Source: Bog-756 sp963835465
GTDB taxonomy: Bacteria > Actinomycetota > Acidimicrobiia > Acidimicrobiales > RAAP-2
NCBI GenBank assembly: GCA_963835465.1
Contig: CAWIFR010000002.1
Coordinates: 744,001-808,000 of the forward strand
Direction: 5' to 3'
Length of the DNA: 64,000 nt
Shown here: positions 35,222 to 43,592 of the stretch, piece after piece
Position numbering within the stretch: the stretch's first letter is position 1
How the letters are laid out: the number at the start of each line of letters is the position of its first letter
Made by a program: the position numbers and the translations under genes
Notes under the pieces: generated by a model
The model's database searches: none
The model's input: the letters and a program-made list of their open reading frames with translations, nothing else
What the model was told of the DNA's origin: nothing

Positions 35222-36737
35222 ACTCACCATCAACGCCGAAGAGATCACTGCCGCACTGCGGCAGTACGTCGACGACTACACCCCCGAGGTGGGGACCGAG
35301 CAGGTGGGGCGCATTGTCGAGGTGGGCGACGGTATCGCCCGGGTCACCGGACTGCCCGGAGCCGCCGTCAACGAGATCCTCGAGTTCGAGAACGGCACCG
35401 AGGGCCTGGCCCTCAACCTCGACGAGGAGACCATCGGCGCGGTCATCCTGGGTGACGACACCGGCCTTGAGGAGGAGCAGCTGGTCAAGGCGACCGGGCG
35501 CATCCTCTCGGTCCGGGTGGGTGACGCCCTGCTGGGCCGCGTGGTGAACGCCCTGGGCGAGCCGCTCGACGGCAAGGGTCCCATCGCCACCACCGAGACC
35601 CGGCGGCTCGAGGTCCAGGCCCCGGGCATCGTGCGCCGCCAGCCGGTGAGCGAGCCGCTGCAGACCGGCATCAAGGCCATCGACGCCATGACCCCGATCG
35701 GCCGTGGCCAGCGAGAGCTGATCATCGGCGACCGCAAGACGGGCAAGACCACCGTGGCCGTGGACACCATCCTCAACCAGAAGGGCCTGGGGGTGAAGTG
35801 CATCTACGTGGCCATCGGCCAGAAGGAGTCCTCGGTGGCCCAGACGGTGGCCACCCTGGAGCGGTACGGGGCCCTCGAGTACACCGTGGTGGTGCTGGCC
35901 GGAGCTTCCGACCCGGCACCGTTCAAATACCTGGCCCCCTACGCCGGGTGCGCCATGGGCCAGCACTGGATGGAGCACGGTGAGCACGCCCTCATCGTCT
36001 ACGACGACCTGTCCAAGCAGGCCGAGGCATACCGCCAGATGTCCCTGCTCCTGCGTCGGCCCCCGGGCCGTGAGGCCTATCCCGGGGACGTCTTCTACCT
36101 GCACAGCCGTCTGCTGGAGCGGGCGGCCAAGCTGTCCGATGCCGAGGGCGGGGGTTCGCTGACCGCCCTGCCCATCATCGAGACCAAGGCCGGTGACGTC
36201 TCGGCCTACATCCCCACCAACGTCATCTCGATCACCGACGGTCAGGTGTTCCTCGAGAGCGAGCTGTTCTACGCCGGTGTGCGCCCGGCCATCAACGTGG
36301 GCATCTCGGTCAGCCGGGTGGGCAGCGCCGCGCAGATCAAGGCCATGAAGGCGGTATCAGGCACCTTGAAGCTCGACCTGGCCCAGTTCCGTGAGCTGGA
36401 GGCCTTCGCCACCTTCGGGTCGGAACTGGACAAGGTGTCCCAGGCCCAGCTGGACCGCGGCTACCGACTCACCGAACTGCTGAAGCAGGGGCTCAACGCC
36501 CCGGTGCCCGTCGAGGAGCAGGTGCTGGTCATCTACGCTGGCTCCGAGGGGTACGTCGACGACATCCCCGTCTCGGAGGTGCAGCGGTACGAGGCGGACG
36601 TGCGCAACTACTTCCGGGCCAACCACGCCGACATCCTGGACGGCATCCGCGACTCGGGGAAGCTGCCCGAGGGCGACGTACTGCCCACTGCCCTTCAGAA
36701 GTTCACCGACTCCTTCGACACCGGCCAGGGCGACTGA
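35214..36737 (+). CDS. atpA: ATP synthase F1 subunit alpha
   Basis: A 507-residue regulatory nucleotide-binding subunit. The P-loop is GDRKTGKTTVA, with the arginine finger in VGISVSRVGSAAQIKAMK and the Walker B region in ALIVYDDLSKQ. The N-terminal TINAEEITAALRQYVDDY contacts delta. Length is usual. It overlaps atpH by eight bases and precedes atpG by three. Confidence 0.97.
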   Translation: MAELTINAEEITAALRQYVDDYTPEVGTEQVGRIVEVGDGIARVTGLPGAAVNEILEFENGTEGLALNLDEETIGAVILGDDTGLEEEQLVKATGRILSVRVGDALLGRVVNALGEPLDGKGPIATTETRRLEVQAPGIVRRQPVSEPLQTGIKAIDAMTPIGRGQRELIIGDRKTGKTTVAVDTILNQKGLGVKCIYVAIGQKESSVAQTVATLERYGALEYTVVVLAGASDPAPFKYLAPYAGCAMGQHWMEHGEHALIVYDDLSKQAEAYRQMSLLLRRPPGREAYPGDVFYLHSRLLERAAKLSDAEGGGSLTALPIIETKAGDVSAYIPTNVISITDGQVFLESELFYAGVRPAINVGISVSRVGSAAQIKAMKAVSGTLKLDLAQFRELEAFATFGSELDKVSQAQLDRGYRLTELLKQGLNAPVPVEEQVLVIYAGSEGYVDDIPVSEVQRYEADVRNYFRANHADILDGIRDSGKLPEGDVLPTALQKFTDSFDTGQGD

Positions 36738-36740
36738 ACC

Positions 36741-37706
36741 ATGGCCGGAGGTCAGGAGCGCATCCTTCGTCGACGGATCAAGAGCATCCAGTCGACCAAG
36801 AAGATCACCAAGGCGATGGAGCTCATCGCTGCCAGTCAGATCGTGCGCGCCCAGGGCCGGATCGCCGCAGCCAAGCCCTACCGGCAGGGGATGGCCCGTA
36901 TCGTCCTGGAGACCGCCCTCGGCGACCCACTGGCCGCTGGCCGACTGCTGGGCACGCCCGAGCAGGTCCAGCGGGTAGCCGTGCTCTCGGTGGTGGCCGA
37001 CCGCGGCCTGTGCGGTGGGTACAACACCTTCGTCTTCCGGGCCACCGAGCGCCTGCTCAGCGGGTTCGACGCCGACGGTATCGAGTGGCGCCTGTTTACG
37101 GTGGGCAAGAAGGCCCAGAGCTACTTCCGCTACCGGGGCCACGAGGTGGAGCGCTCCTTTGTCGCCATGAGCGAGCGCCCCACCTTCGCCGACGCCCGGG
37201 CGGTGGCCGCCGCCGTGCTCACCCCGTTCGTCAACGGCGAGGTGGACCAGGTGATGATCGTCACCACCCGCTTCCTGTCGGCCGGGAGCCAGAAGGTCGA
37301 CGTGCGCCAGCTCCTTCCGCTGGTCGATCCCCGTGAGTCGTCGGCCGACGACGCGGGGACACCCGTGGCCGTCACGGACTCCGAGGCCCACGGCCCCAAG
37401 GGCTATACGGTGTTCGAGCCGGACGCGGCGATCCTCCTGGAGACCCTGGCCCCCCGGGCGGCCGAGACCGAGATCTTCGGCGCCCTGCTCGAGGCCTCGG
37501 CCTCCGAGGTGACCGCCCGCCAGCGGGCCATGGCGGCCGCCACCGACAACGCCGGCGAGCTGATCAAGAAGTACTCACGGATCATGAACCGGGCCCGTCA
37601 GGACACCATCACCACGGAGATCATGGAGATCGTCGGAGGAGCCGAGGCCCTCCGGGCCGGCGTCGACGACGATGAAGGCGGCCTGATCATCGAGACCAAG
37701 GTCTGA
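36741..37706 (+). CDS. atpG: ATP synthase F1 subunit gamma
   Basis: A 321-residue rotor subunit. The N-terminal helix (QERILRRRIKSIQSTKKITKAM) and C-terminal helix (ELIKKYSRIMNRARQDTITTEI) form the central coiled coil. The middle domain has VLSVVADRGLCGGYNTFVFR. About 20 residues of insert near position 205 (ESSADDAGTPVAVTDSEAHG) enlarge a surface loop, comparable with the gamma loop of mycobacteria. It is followed by 112 bases before atpD. Confidence 0.95.
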   Translation: MAGGQERILRRRIKSIQSTKKITKAMELIAASQIVRAQGRIAAAKPYRQGMARIVLETALGDPLAAGRLLGTPEQVQRVAVLSVVADRGLCGGYNTFVFRATERLLSGFDADGIEWRLFTVGKKAQSYFRYRGHEVERSFVAMSERPTFADARAVAAAVLTPFVNGEVDQVMIVTTRFLSAGSQKVDVRQLLPLVDPRESSADDAGTPVAVTDSEAHGPKGYTVFEPDAAILLETLAPRAAETEIFGALLEASASEVTARQRAMAAATDNAGELIKKYSRIMNRARQDTITTEIMEIVGGAEALRAGVDDDEGGLIIETKV

Positions 37707-37818
37707 ACGTGTCCATCAGCTCCGCCCCCGTCCGCAACGACCGACCGATGACCCACCCCCTCGACCCCGGTGCCTTCACGCACCGGCCCTGTGACCGACC
37801 GAAGGAAAGCACGCCATC

Positions 37819-39270
37819 ATGACCACCACCGCACCACAGCCCACCGCTTCCGACTCCGGCAGCCTCCCCTCGGGACGGGTGGTGGCCATCGCCGGGCCCG
37901 TGATCGACGTCGAGTTCCCGCCACACGCCCTGCCGGAGATCAACGGTGCCGTCGAGGTGGACGTGACCCTCGAAGGCGCGAAGGACGTCATCGTGGCCGA
38001 GGTGGCCCAGCAGATCGGCGACGGCCGCGTCCGGTGCATCTGCCTGAAGGCCACCGACGGCCTTACCCGGGGCGCCGAGGTGCGCAACCTCGGTCGTGGC
38101 CTGCAGGTGCCCGTGGGCGACGCCGTCCTGGGCCACGTGTTCAACGTGCTCGGTCAGCCCCTCGACACCGACTCGATCGGCGAGGTCGAGGACCACTGGG
38201 AGATCCACCGGTCGGCTCCGGCCTTCGACACCCTGGAGCCCCGGGCCGTGATGTTCGAGACGGGCATCAAGGTCATCGACCTGCTGGAGCCCTATGTGCA
38301 GGGTGGCAAGATCGGACTGTTCGGCGGGGCCGGTGTGGGCAAGACCGTGCTCATCCAGGAGATGATCAACCGCGTGGCCATCAACCACGGTGGTGTGTCT
38401 GTCTTCGCCGGGGTAGGGGAGCGCACCCGTGAGGGAACCGACCTCTGGATCGAGATGCAGGAGTCCGGCGTCATCGAGAAGGCGGCCCTGGTCTACGGGC
38501 AGATGGATGAGCCCCCCGGCGTCCGGCTCCGCGTGGCCCTGGCCGCTCTGACCATGGCCGAGTACTTCCGGGATGTGAAGAACCAGGACGTGCTCTTGTT
38601 CGTGGACAACATCTTCCGATTCGTGCAGGCCGGCTCCGAGGTCTCCACCCTGTTGGGCCGGATGCCTTCGGCAGTGGGCTACCAGCCCACCCTCGCCGAC
38701 GAGATGGGCCAGCTGCAGGAGCGGATCACCTCCACCCGGGGTCGGTCCATCACCTCCCTGCAGGCCGTCTACGTGCCGGCCGACGACTACACCGACCCGG
38801 CGCCGTTCACCACGTTCACCCACCTCGATGCCACCACGGAGCTGTCCCGGGACATCGCCTCGCTGGGCATCTACCCGGCCGTGGACCCGCTGTCGTCCAC
38901 CTCCAACATCCTGGCCCCCGAGGTGGTGGGCGAGCGCCACTACAACGTGGCCCGCCGGGTCCAGGGGGTCCTCCAGCGCTACAAGGAGCTCCAGGACATC
39001 ATCGCCATCCTCGGACTCGACGAGCTGTCCGAGGAGGACCGTGTGACCGTGACCCGGGCCCGCAAGATCCAGCGCTTCTTGTCCCAGCCGTTCAACGTGG
39101 GTGAGGTGTTCACCGGGCTGAAGGGTGTCACCGTGCCCGTCGAGGAGACGGTGGAGTCGTTCGAGGCCCTCGTCAACGGCGAGCTCGACGAGATCCCCGA
39201 GCAGGCCTTCCTCAACGTGGGTGGCGCCGAGTCGGTGCTGGCCAAGGCCCACGCCCTCGAGAACGACTGA
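37819..39270 (+). CDS. atpD: ATP synthase F1 subunit beta
   Basis: A 483-residue catalytic subunit. The P-loop is GGAGVGKTVLI, the catalytic Glu is in VGERTREGTDLW, Walker B is VLLFVDNIFRFVQAGSEVS, and the DELSEED-type loop reads DELSEEDRVTV. An N-terminal extension of about 15 residues is Thr/Ser-rich. AAGGAAAG precedes the ATG. It precedes atpC by 14 bases. Confidence 0.98.
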   Translation: MTTTAPQPTASDSGSLPSGRVVAIAGPVIDVEFPPHALPEINGAVEVDVTLEGAKDVIVAEVAQQIGDGRVRCICLKATDGLTRGAEVRNLGRGLQVPVGDAVLGHVFNVLGQPLDTDSIGEVEDHWEIHRSAPAFDTLEPRAVMFETGIKVIDLLEPYVQGGKIGLFGGAGVGKTVLIQEMINRVAINHGGVSVFAGVGERTREGTDLWIEMQESGVIEKAALVYGQMDEPPGVRLRVALAALTMAEYFRDVKNQDVLLFVDNIFRFVQAGSEVSTLLGRMPSAVGYQPTLADEMGQLQERITSTRGRSITSLQAVYVPADDYTDPAPFTTFTHLDATTELSRDIASLGIYPAVDPLSSTSNILAPEVVGERHYNVARRVQGVLQRYKELQDIIAILGLDELSEEDRVTVTRARKIQRFLSQPFNVGEVFTGLKGVTVPVEETVESFEALVNGELDEIPEQAFLNVGGAESVLAKAHALEND

Positions 39271-39284
39271 TCGGGTCCGACACT

Positions 39285-39809
39285 GTGGCCGACTCCAACG
39301 AGTTCACCGTCAACCTGGTCACCCCCGAGCGCGTGCTGCTCACGGGGCTGGCCACCGAGGTCATCCTGCGCACCGGCGAGGGTGACGCGACCTTCCTGGC
39401 CAACCACACGCCTCTCGTGGGGACCGTGGAGCCCGGTGTGGTCCGGGTCGTGCGGAGCGAGGGCGCCGAGAGCCGGGTGGCCGTCCACGGCGGCTTCGTC
39501 CAGGTGGAGAGGGGTGTGGTCACCGAGGACGGCGAGCCGGTCGGTTCGGGGTCGAGGGTGACCATGCTCATCGGCGTGGCCGAGTTGGCCGAGGAGATCG
39601 ACGCGGACCGGGCGCGGGTGGCCCTCGAGGCGGCCGAGGCCAGACTGGCCGAGCTGAGCAGCGCCGGGCGCACCGCCAGTGCCGGGGCCGGGTCGGCTCC
39701 GGGAGAGGGCGAGGAGGCCGACCCCGAGGCGGTGGAGGCTCAAGCCGAGCTGCTCCGGGCCCAGGTTCGACTCGAGGCGGTCGACGCCGCCTCGCCCGTC
39801 AGCGCCTGA
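39285..39809 (+). CDS. atpC: ATP synthase F1 subunit epsilon with C-terminal insert
   Basis: A 174-residue subunit starting at GTG 39285. The N-terminal beta sandwich is clear (EFTVNLVTPERVLLTGLATE; NHTPLVGTVEPGVVRV; VAVHGGFVQVERGVVT). The two C-terminal helices that can inhibit rotation (EIDADRARVALEAAEARLAEL and AVEAQAELLRAQVRLEAVDA) are separated by an insert of about 30 Gly/Ala/Ser/Glu residues. Usual length is about 130-140. It is the last gene of the operon. Confidence 0.93.
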   Translation: MADSNEFTVNLVTPERVLLTGLATEVILRTGEGDATFLANHTPLVGTVEPGVVRVVRSEGAESRVAVHGGFVQVERGVVTEDGEPVGSGSRVTMLIGVAELAEEIDADRARVALEAAEARLAELSSAGRTASAGAGSAPGEGEEADPEAVEAQAELLRAQVRLEAVDAASPVSA

Positions 39810-39868
39810 CGCCGGCCCTCCGGGGTCGATCGGCGGCCCGACGGTGCGGTTCCAGCACCTGCGGTGGC

Positions 39869-40087
39869 GTGCCGCCCTGGGCGCAGGGCTACTGGGAGAC
39901 CACCGGGCACGGCACGGTGTACGCCTTCGACAACGGTCCCGGTCCGACGGTGGTGGGCCACGACCTGGGAGGCAACGTCGCTACCGGCATCGTCGGCACC
40001 CCCAGCGGGCTGGGGTACTGGTTGCTGGACACCTCGGCGAACATCTACCCCTACGGCAACGCCACCTCGTTCCCGCTCACCGGTTGA
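39869..40087 (+). CDS. Fragment of a GYWL-repeat exported protein
   Basis: A 72-residue frame from GTG 39869 contains two copies of a roughly 35-residue repeat: GYWETTGHGTVYAFDNGPGP and GYWLLDTSANIYPYGNATSF. Long proteins built from such repeats (GYWLVASDGGIFAFGDA and variants) are common at the surface of Acidimicrobiia. Nothing upstream extends the frame and no signal peptide is present, so this is probably a remnant rather than a working gene. It lies between the convergent ends of atpC and glpX, in an otherwise empty 312-base region. Confidence 0.5.
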   Translation: MPPWAQGYWETTGHGTVYAFDNGPGPTVVGHDLGGNVATGIVGTPSGLGYWLLDTSANIYPYGNATSFPLTG

Positions 40088-40121
40088 ACCGTCGGCGGGG
40101 GAGTCGGGGCCGGGGCGGCGA

Positions 40122-41117
40122 CTAGCCGAACTCGATGGCGCTGTACTCGGCCAGCTTGTGCAGCGGGTGGCGGGCCTCGATGAGGCGGACTGTGCCCGAC
40201 TTGGACCGCATGACCAGGGACTGACTGGTGGCACCGAACTCGTCGTAGCGCACACCGTGGAGGAGCTCGCCGTCGGTGATCCCGGTGGCGGCGAAGAAGC
40301 AGTTGTCCCCCCGCACCAGATCGTCAGTGGTCAGGACGGCGTCGAGGTCGTAGCCGGCCTCGATGGCGGCCTGTCGCTCAGCCTCGTCCCGGGGCCACAG
40401 CCGGCCCTGGATCTCCCCGCCCATGGACTTCAGGGCGGCGGCGGCGATGACCCCTTCGGGCGTGCCCCCGATGCCCACCAGGAGGTCCACGCCGGTGTCG
40501 GGCCACGAGGTGGCGATGGCCCCGGCGACGTCCCCGTCGGTGATCAGGCGGATCCGGGCCCCGGTGGCCCGCACCGAGGCGATCAACTCGGCGTGGCGGG
40601 GCCGGTCAAGGATGGCCACGGCCAGGTCTCTCACCGAGGTCCCCTTGGACTTGGCCACCGCCCGGAGGTTGTCCTCGATGGACATGGTGATGTCGATGCT
40701 GCCCTTCGACCGGGCCCCGACAGCCAGCTTCTCCATGTAGACGCACGGTCCGGGGTCGAACATGGTGCCCTCCTCGGACACGGCGATCACCGCCAGCGCG
40801 CCGCCGCGGCCGAGGGCGGTCGGGGTGGTGCCGTCTATGGGGTCGACGGCGATGTCGGCCTTGGGCGGGGTGCCGTCGCCGATCCGCTCCCCGTTGTAGA
40901 GCATGGGGGCGTTGTCCTTCTCGCCCTCGCCGATGACCACCACCCCGTCCATGGAGATGCTGGACAGGACGATGCGCATGGCGTTGACGGCGGCGCCATC
41001 GGCCCCTTCCTTGTCGCCGCGGCCCATCCACCTCGACGCCGCCAGGGCAGCCGCCTCGGTGACCCGGACGAGTTCCATGGCCAAGTTGCGATCGGGTGCC
41101 TGGGTTGTGGTGGTCAC
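40122..41117 (-). CDS. glpX: Fructose-1,6-bisphosphatase, class II
   Basis: A 331-residue GlpX-type phosphatase for gluconeogenesis. The metal-binding signature is VVIGEGEKDNAP and IAVDPIDGTTPTALG, with GIGGTPEGVIAAAALKSMGG near the substrate site. Actinobacteria commonly rely on this class alone. The ATG at 41117 is well placed. It diverges from murA with 113 bases between them. Confidence 0.95.
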   Translation of the reverse strand: MTTTTQAPDRNLAMELVRVTEAAALAASRWMGRGDKEGADGAAVNAMRIVLSSISMDGVVVIGEGEKDNAPMLYNGERIGDGTPPKADIAVDPIDGTTPTALGRGGALAVIAVSEEGTMFDPGPCVYMEKLAVGARSKGSIDITMSIEDNLRAVAKSKGTSVRDLAVAILDRPRHAELIASVRATGARIRLITDGDVAGAIATSWPDTGVDLLVGIGGTPEGVIAAAALKSMGGEIQGRLWPRDEAERQAAIEAGYDLDAVLTTDDLVRGDNCFFAATGITDGELLHGVRYDEFGATSQSLVMRSKSGTVRLIEARHPLHKLAEYSAIEFG

Positions 41118-41230
41118 GAACCATGACGATAGTGGCTGGCGGAGGGGGTGATCTCGTCCCGGTTCCGATCCCGGCCCGGCCCGGGAGCCCCGAAATGAGC
41201 TTGTGCCGCGATCGGGGCGGCCATACTGGT

Positions 41231-42514
41231 GTGGTGGACCGGTTCGTCGTGGCGCCCAACGGCCCCCTGTCGGGGACCGTCCGGGCCGGTGGAGCCAAGA
41301 ACTCGGTCCTGAAGCTGATGGCGGCGTGCCTCCTGGCCGAAGGGCGGCACGTGCTGACCAATGTCCCCCGGATCACCGACGTCGACATCATGGGGGAGCT
41401 GCTCGGTGCCATGGGCGTCGAGGTGCGGCGGGGGGCCACCCCCGACGAGCTGGTGGTGACCACTCCGGCCGACGTGGTGCCTGAGGCCCCCTACGAGCTG
41501 GTCGAGAGGATGCGGGCCTCGGTGGTCGTCCTCGGCCCCCTGCTGGCCCGCCACGGCCGGGCCAAGGTCTCCCTGCCCGGCGGGGACGACTTCGGGCCGC
41601 GTCCCATCGACATGCACCTCCACGCCCTCGCCTCGATGGGCGTGGCGTTCACTTCGTCCCACGGGTACGTCGAAGGGCGGGTGGAGTCGACCGTGGCCGG
41701 GGTGCCGCGGCTGGTGGGCAACCGGGTGGTGCTGGAGTACCCCAGCCATACCGGGACCGACAACGTGCTCATGGCCGCCGTCCTGGCCAAGGGGACCACC
41801 GTCATCGAGAACGCCGCCCGGGAGCCCGAGGTGAGCGATCTGGCCGAATTCCTCAATGCCATGGGGGCCCGGATCAAGGGGGCGGGGACTTCGCGCATCG
41901 AGGTGGAGGGCGTCGACGCCCTCCACCCGGCCCACCATGCCGTCATCCCCGATCGCCTGGTGGTCGCTACGTTCCTCGTGGCGGCGGGGCTGGCCGGCGG
42001 CGAGGTGGTGGTGGAGGACGGCCGTCCCGAGCACATGGACATGCTCCTCCGCAAGCTGACCGCCACCGGCATCCACATCACCCAGACCCCCGAGGGGCTG
42101 CGGGCGGTCCACGATCGCTCCGACCGGCTCCGGTCGGTGGACGTCGCCACCCTGCCCTATCCCGGCTTCGCCACCGACTACAAGCCGTTGCTAGTCACCC
42201 TGCTCACCGTGGCCGACGGCGTGGGCATCGTCACCGAGAACCTCTTCTTCGGTCGGTTCCGGTACGTGGAGGAGCTTCGCCGGATGGGGGCGGACATCCG
42301 TACCGAGGGCCATCACGCGGTGGTCAGAGGGGTGGACTCCCTCTCGGGTGCTCCTGTCCGGGCCTTCGACGTCCGGGCCGGGGCGGCACTGGTGTTGGCC
42401 GGTCTGGTGGCCGACGGGGAGACGGTGATCACCGACGCCCACCATGTCGATCGTGGCTACGAGGACCTCGACGGCAAGCTGGCTTCGCTCGGGGCGCACG
42501 TCTCCCGGGCCTGA
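41231..42514 (+). CDS. murA: UDP-N-acetylglucosamine 1-carboxyvinyltransferase, Asp variant
   Basis: A 427-residue MurA that transfers enolpyruvate to UDP-GlcNAc in the first committed step of peptidoglycan. Features are the N-terminal GPLSGTVRAGGAKNSVLKLMAA and the active-site loop LPGGDDFGPRPIDMHLHAL. The loop residue that is the catalytic, fosfomycin-sensitive Cys in E. coli (GGCTIG) is Asp119 here, as in Mycobacterium tuberculosis. Two adjacent GTG codons (41231, 41234) could start it; no Shine-Dalgarno sequence is seen, consistent with a leaderless message. Its place after the atp operon matches mycobacteria. Confidence 0.94.
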   Translation: MVDRFVVAPNGPLSGTVRAGGAKNSVLKLMAACLLAEGRHVLTNVPRITDVDIMGELLGAMGVEVRRGATPDELVVTTPADVVPEAPYELVERMRASVVVLGPLLARHGRAKVSLPGGDDFGPRPIDMHLHALASMGVAFTSSHGYVEGRVESTVAGVPRLVGNRVVLEYPSHTGTDNVLMAAVLAKGTTVIENAAREPEVSDLAEFLNAMGARIKGAGTSRIEVEGVDALHPAHHAVIPDRLVVATFLVAAGLAGGEVVVEDGRPEHMDMLLRKLTATGIHITQTPEGLRAVHDRSDRLRSVDVATLPYPGFATDYKPLLVTLLTVADGVGIVTENLFFGRFRYVEELRRMGADIRTEGHHAVVRGVDSLSGAPVRAFDVRAGAALVLAGLVADGETVITDAHHVDRGYEDLDGKLASLGAHVSRA

Positions 42515-42542
42515 CGCCCGCGCCGGATACGCTCTTCACTCC

Positions 42543-43544
42543 ATGCCTGCCTCCCGTCCCAACGACCCGGCCGCGCTGTTCGACGCCGCCCGTCGGGGTG
42601 ACCAGGCCGCCCTGGCCCGTCTGCTGTCACTGGTCGAGCGGGGCGGCGCCCCGTCCCGGGCCGTGGCCGCCCTGGCCTACGCCTCCCCGGGCGATGCGTA
42701 CACCGTGGGCATCACCGGGGCTCCCGGCGCCGGCAAGTCGACCCTCACCGACCAGCTGGTCCACCTGGCCCGTCGGGTGGGCCTGGACCGGGGAGACCAC
42801 GTGGCGGTGCTGGCGGTCGACCCCTCGTCGCCCTACTCGGGAGGCGCCATCCTCGGAGACCGGGTGCGCATGCCCAGCCATGCGCTGGACGACGGGGTCT
42901 ACATCCGCTCCATGGCCACCCGCGGTCACCTGGGGGGACTGGCGGTGGCTGTGCCCGACGCGGTACGGGTGCTCTCGTCGGTGGGCCTGCCGGTGGTCCT
43001 GGTGGAGACCGTCGGTGTGGGCCAGCAGGAGGTCGAGGTGGCGGCGGCGACCGACACCACCATCGTCGTGGTCAACCCCGGCTGGGGGGACGCCATCCAG
43101 GCCAACAAGGCCGGGCTGCTGGAGATCGCCGACCTGTTCGTGATCAACAAGGCCGACCGCCCCGGGGCACGTGAGACCCGGCGGGATCTCGAGCTGATGC
43201 TGGACCTGACCGAACTGGGCCCGTGGCGTCCGCCCATCGTGGAGACCGTCGCCTCCACCGGTGAGGGGGTGGACGACCTGTGGAGCACCATCCGCCAGCA
43301 CCGTGACTTCCAGACCGTGCACGGCACCCTGGTCCTGCAGCGGCGCCAACGCCTCGAGCGGGAGTTCCGCCAGATCCTGCTGGCTCGCCTCAGCGAGCAG
43401 GTCGACAGGGTCCTCGAACATGAGGGGGCGGACGTCGTCCGGGACATGTTGGACGGCCAGGTCGATCCCTACGTGGCCGCCGACCGCCTGTTGGACGGGG
43501 TGGCGCTGCCGGGCCGGACTCCACCCGACGGGCCGCCCGATTGA
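42543..43544 (+). CDS. meaB: MeaB/ArgK-family GTPase
   Basis: A 333-residue G3E P-loop GTPase that protects and loads methylmalonyl-CoA mutase with B12. P-loop GITGAPGAGKSTLTDQLV, switch region VLAVDPSSPYSGGAILGDR, Walker B VLVETVGVGQQEVEV and base-recognition NKADRPGA are all present. The ATG at 42543 follows murA by 28 bases. No mutase gene is within the window. Confidence 0.92.
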   Translation: MPASRPNDPAALFDAARRGDQAALARLLSLVERGGAPSRAVAALAYASPGDAYTVGITGAPGAGKSTLTDQLVHLARRVGLDRGDHVAVLAVDPSSPYSGGAILGDRVRMPSHALDDGVYIRSMATRGHLGGLAVAVPDAVRVLSSVGLPVVLVETVGVGQQEVEVAAATDTTIVVVNPGWGDAIQANKAGLLEIADLFVINKADRPGARETRRDLELMLDLTELGPWRPPIVETVASTGEGVDDLWSTIRQHRDFQTVHGTLVLQRRQRLEREFRQILLARLSEQVDRVLEHEGADVVRDMLDGQVDPYVAADRLLDGVALPGRTPPDGPPD

Positions 43545-43592
43545 TCCCCGGCCCTCCCCGTCGGGGTGGAACCGCTCAGGTAGCGTGCCAGC

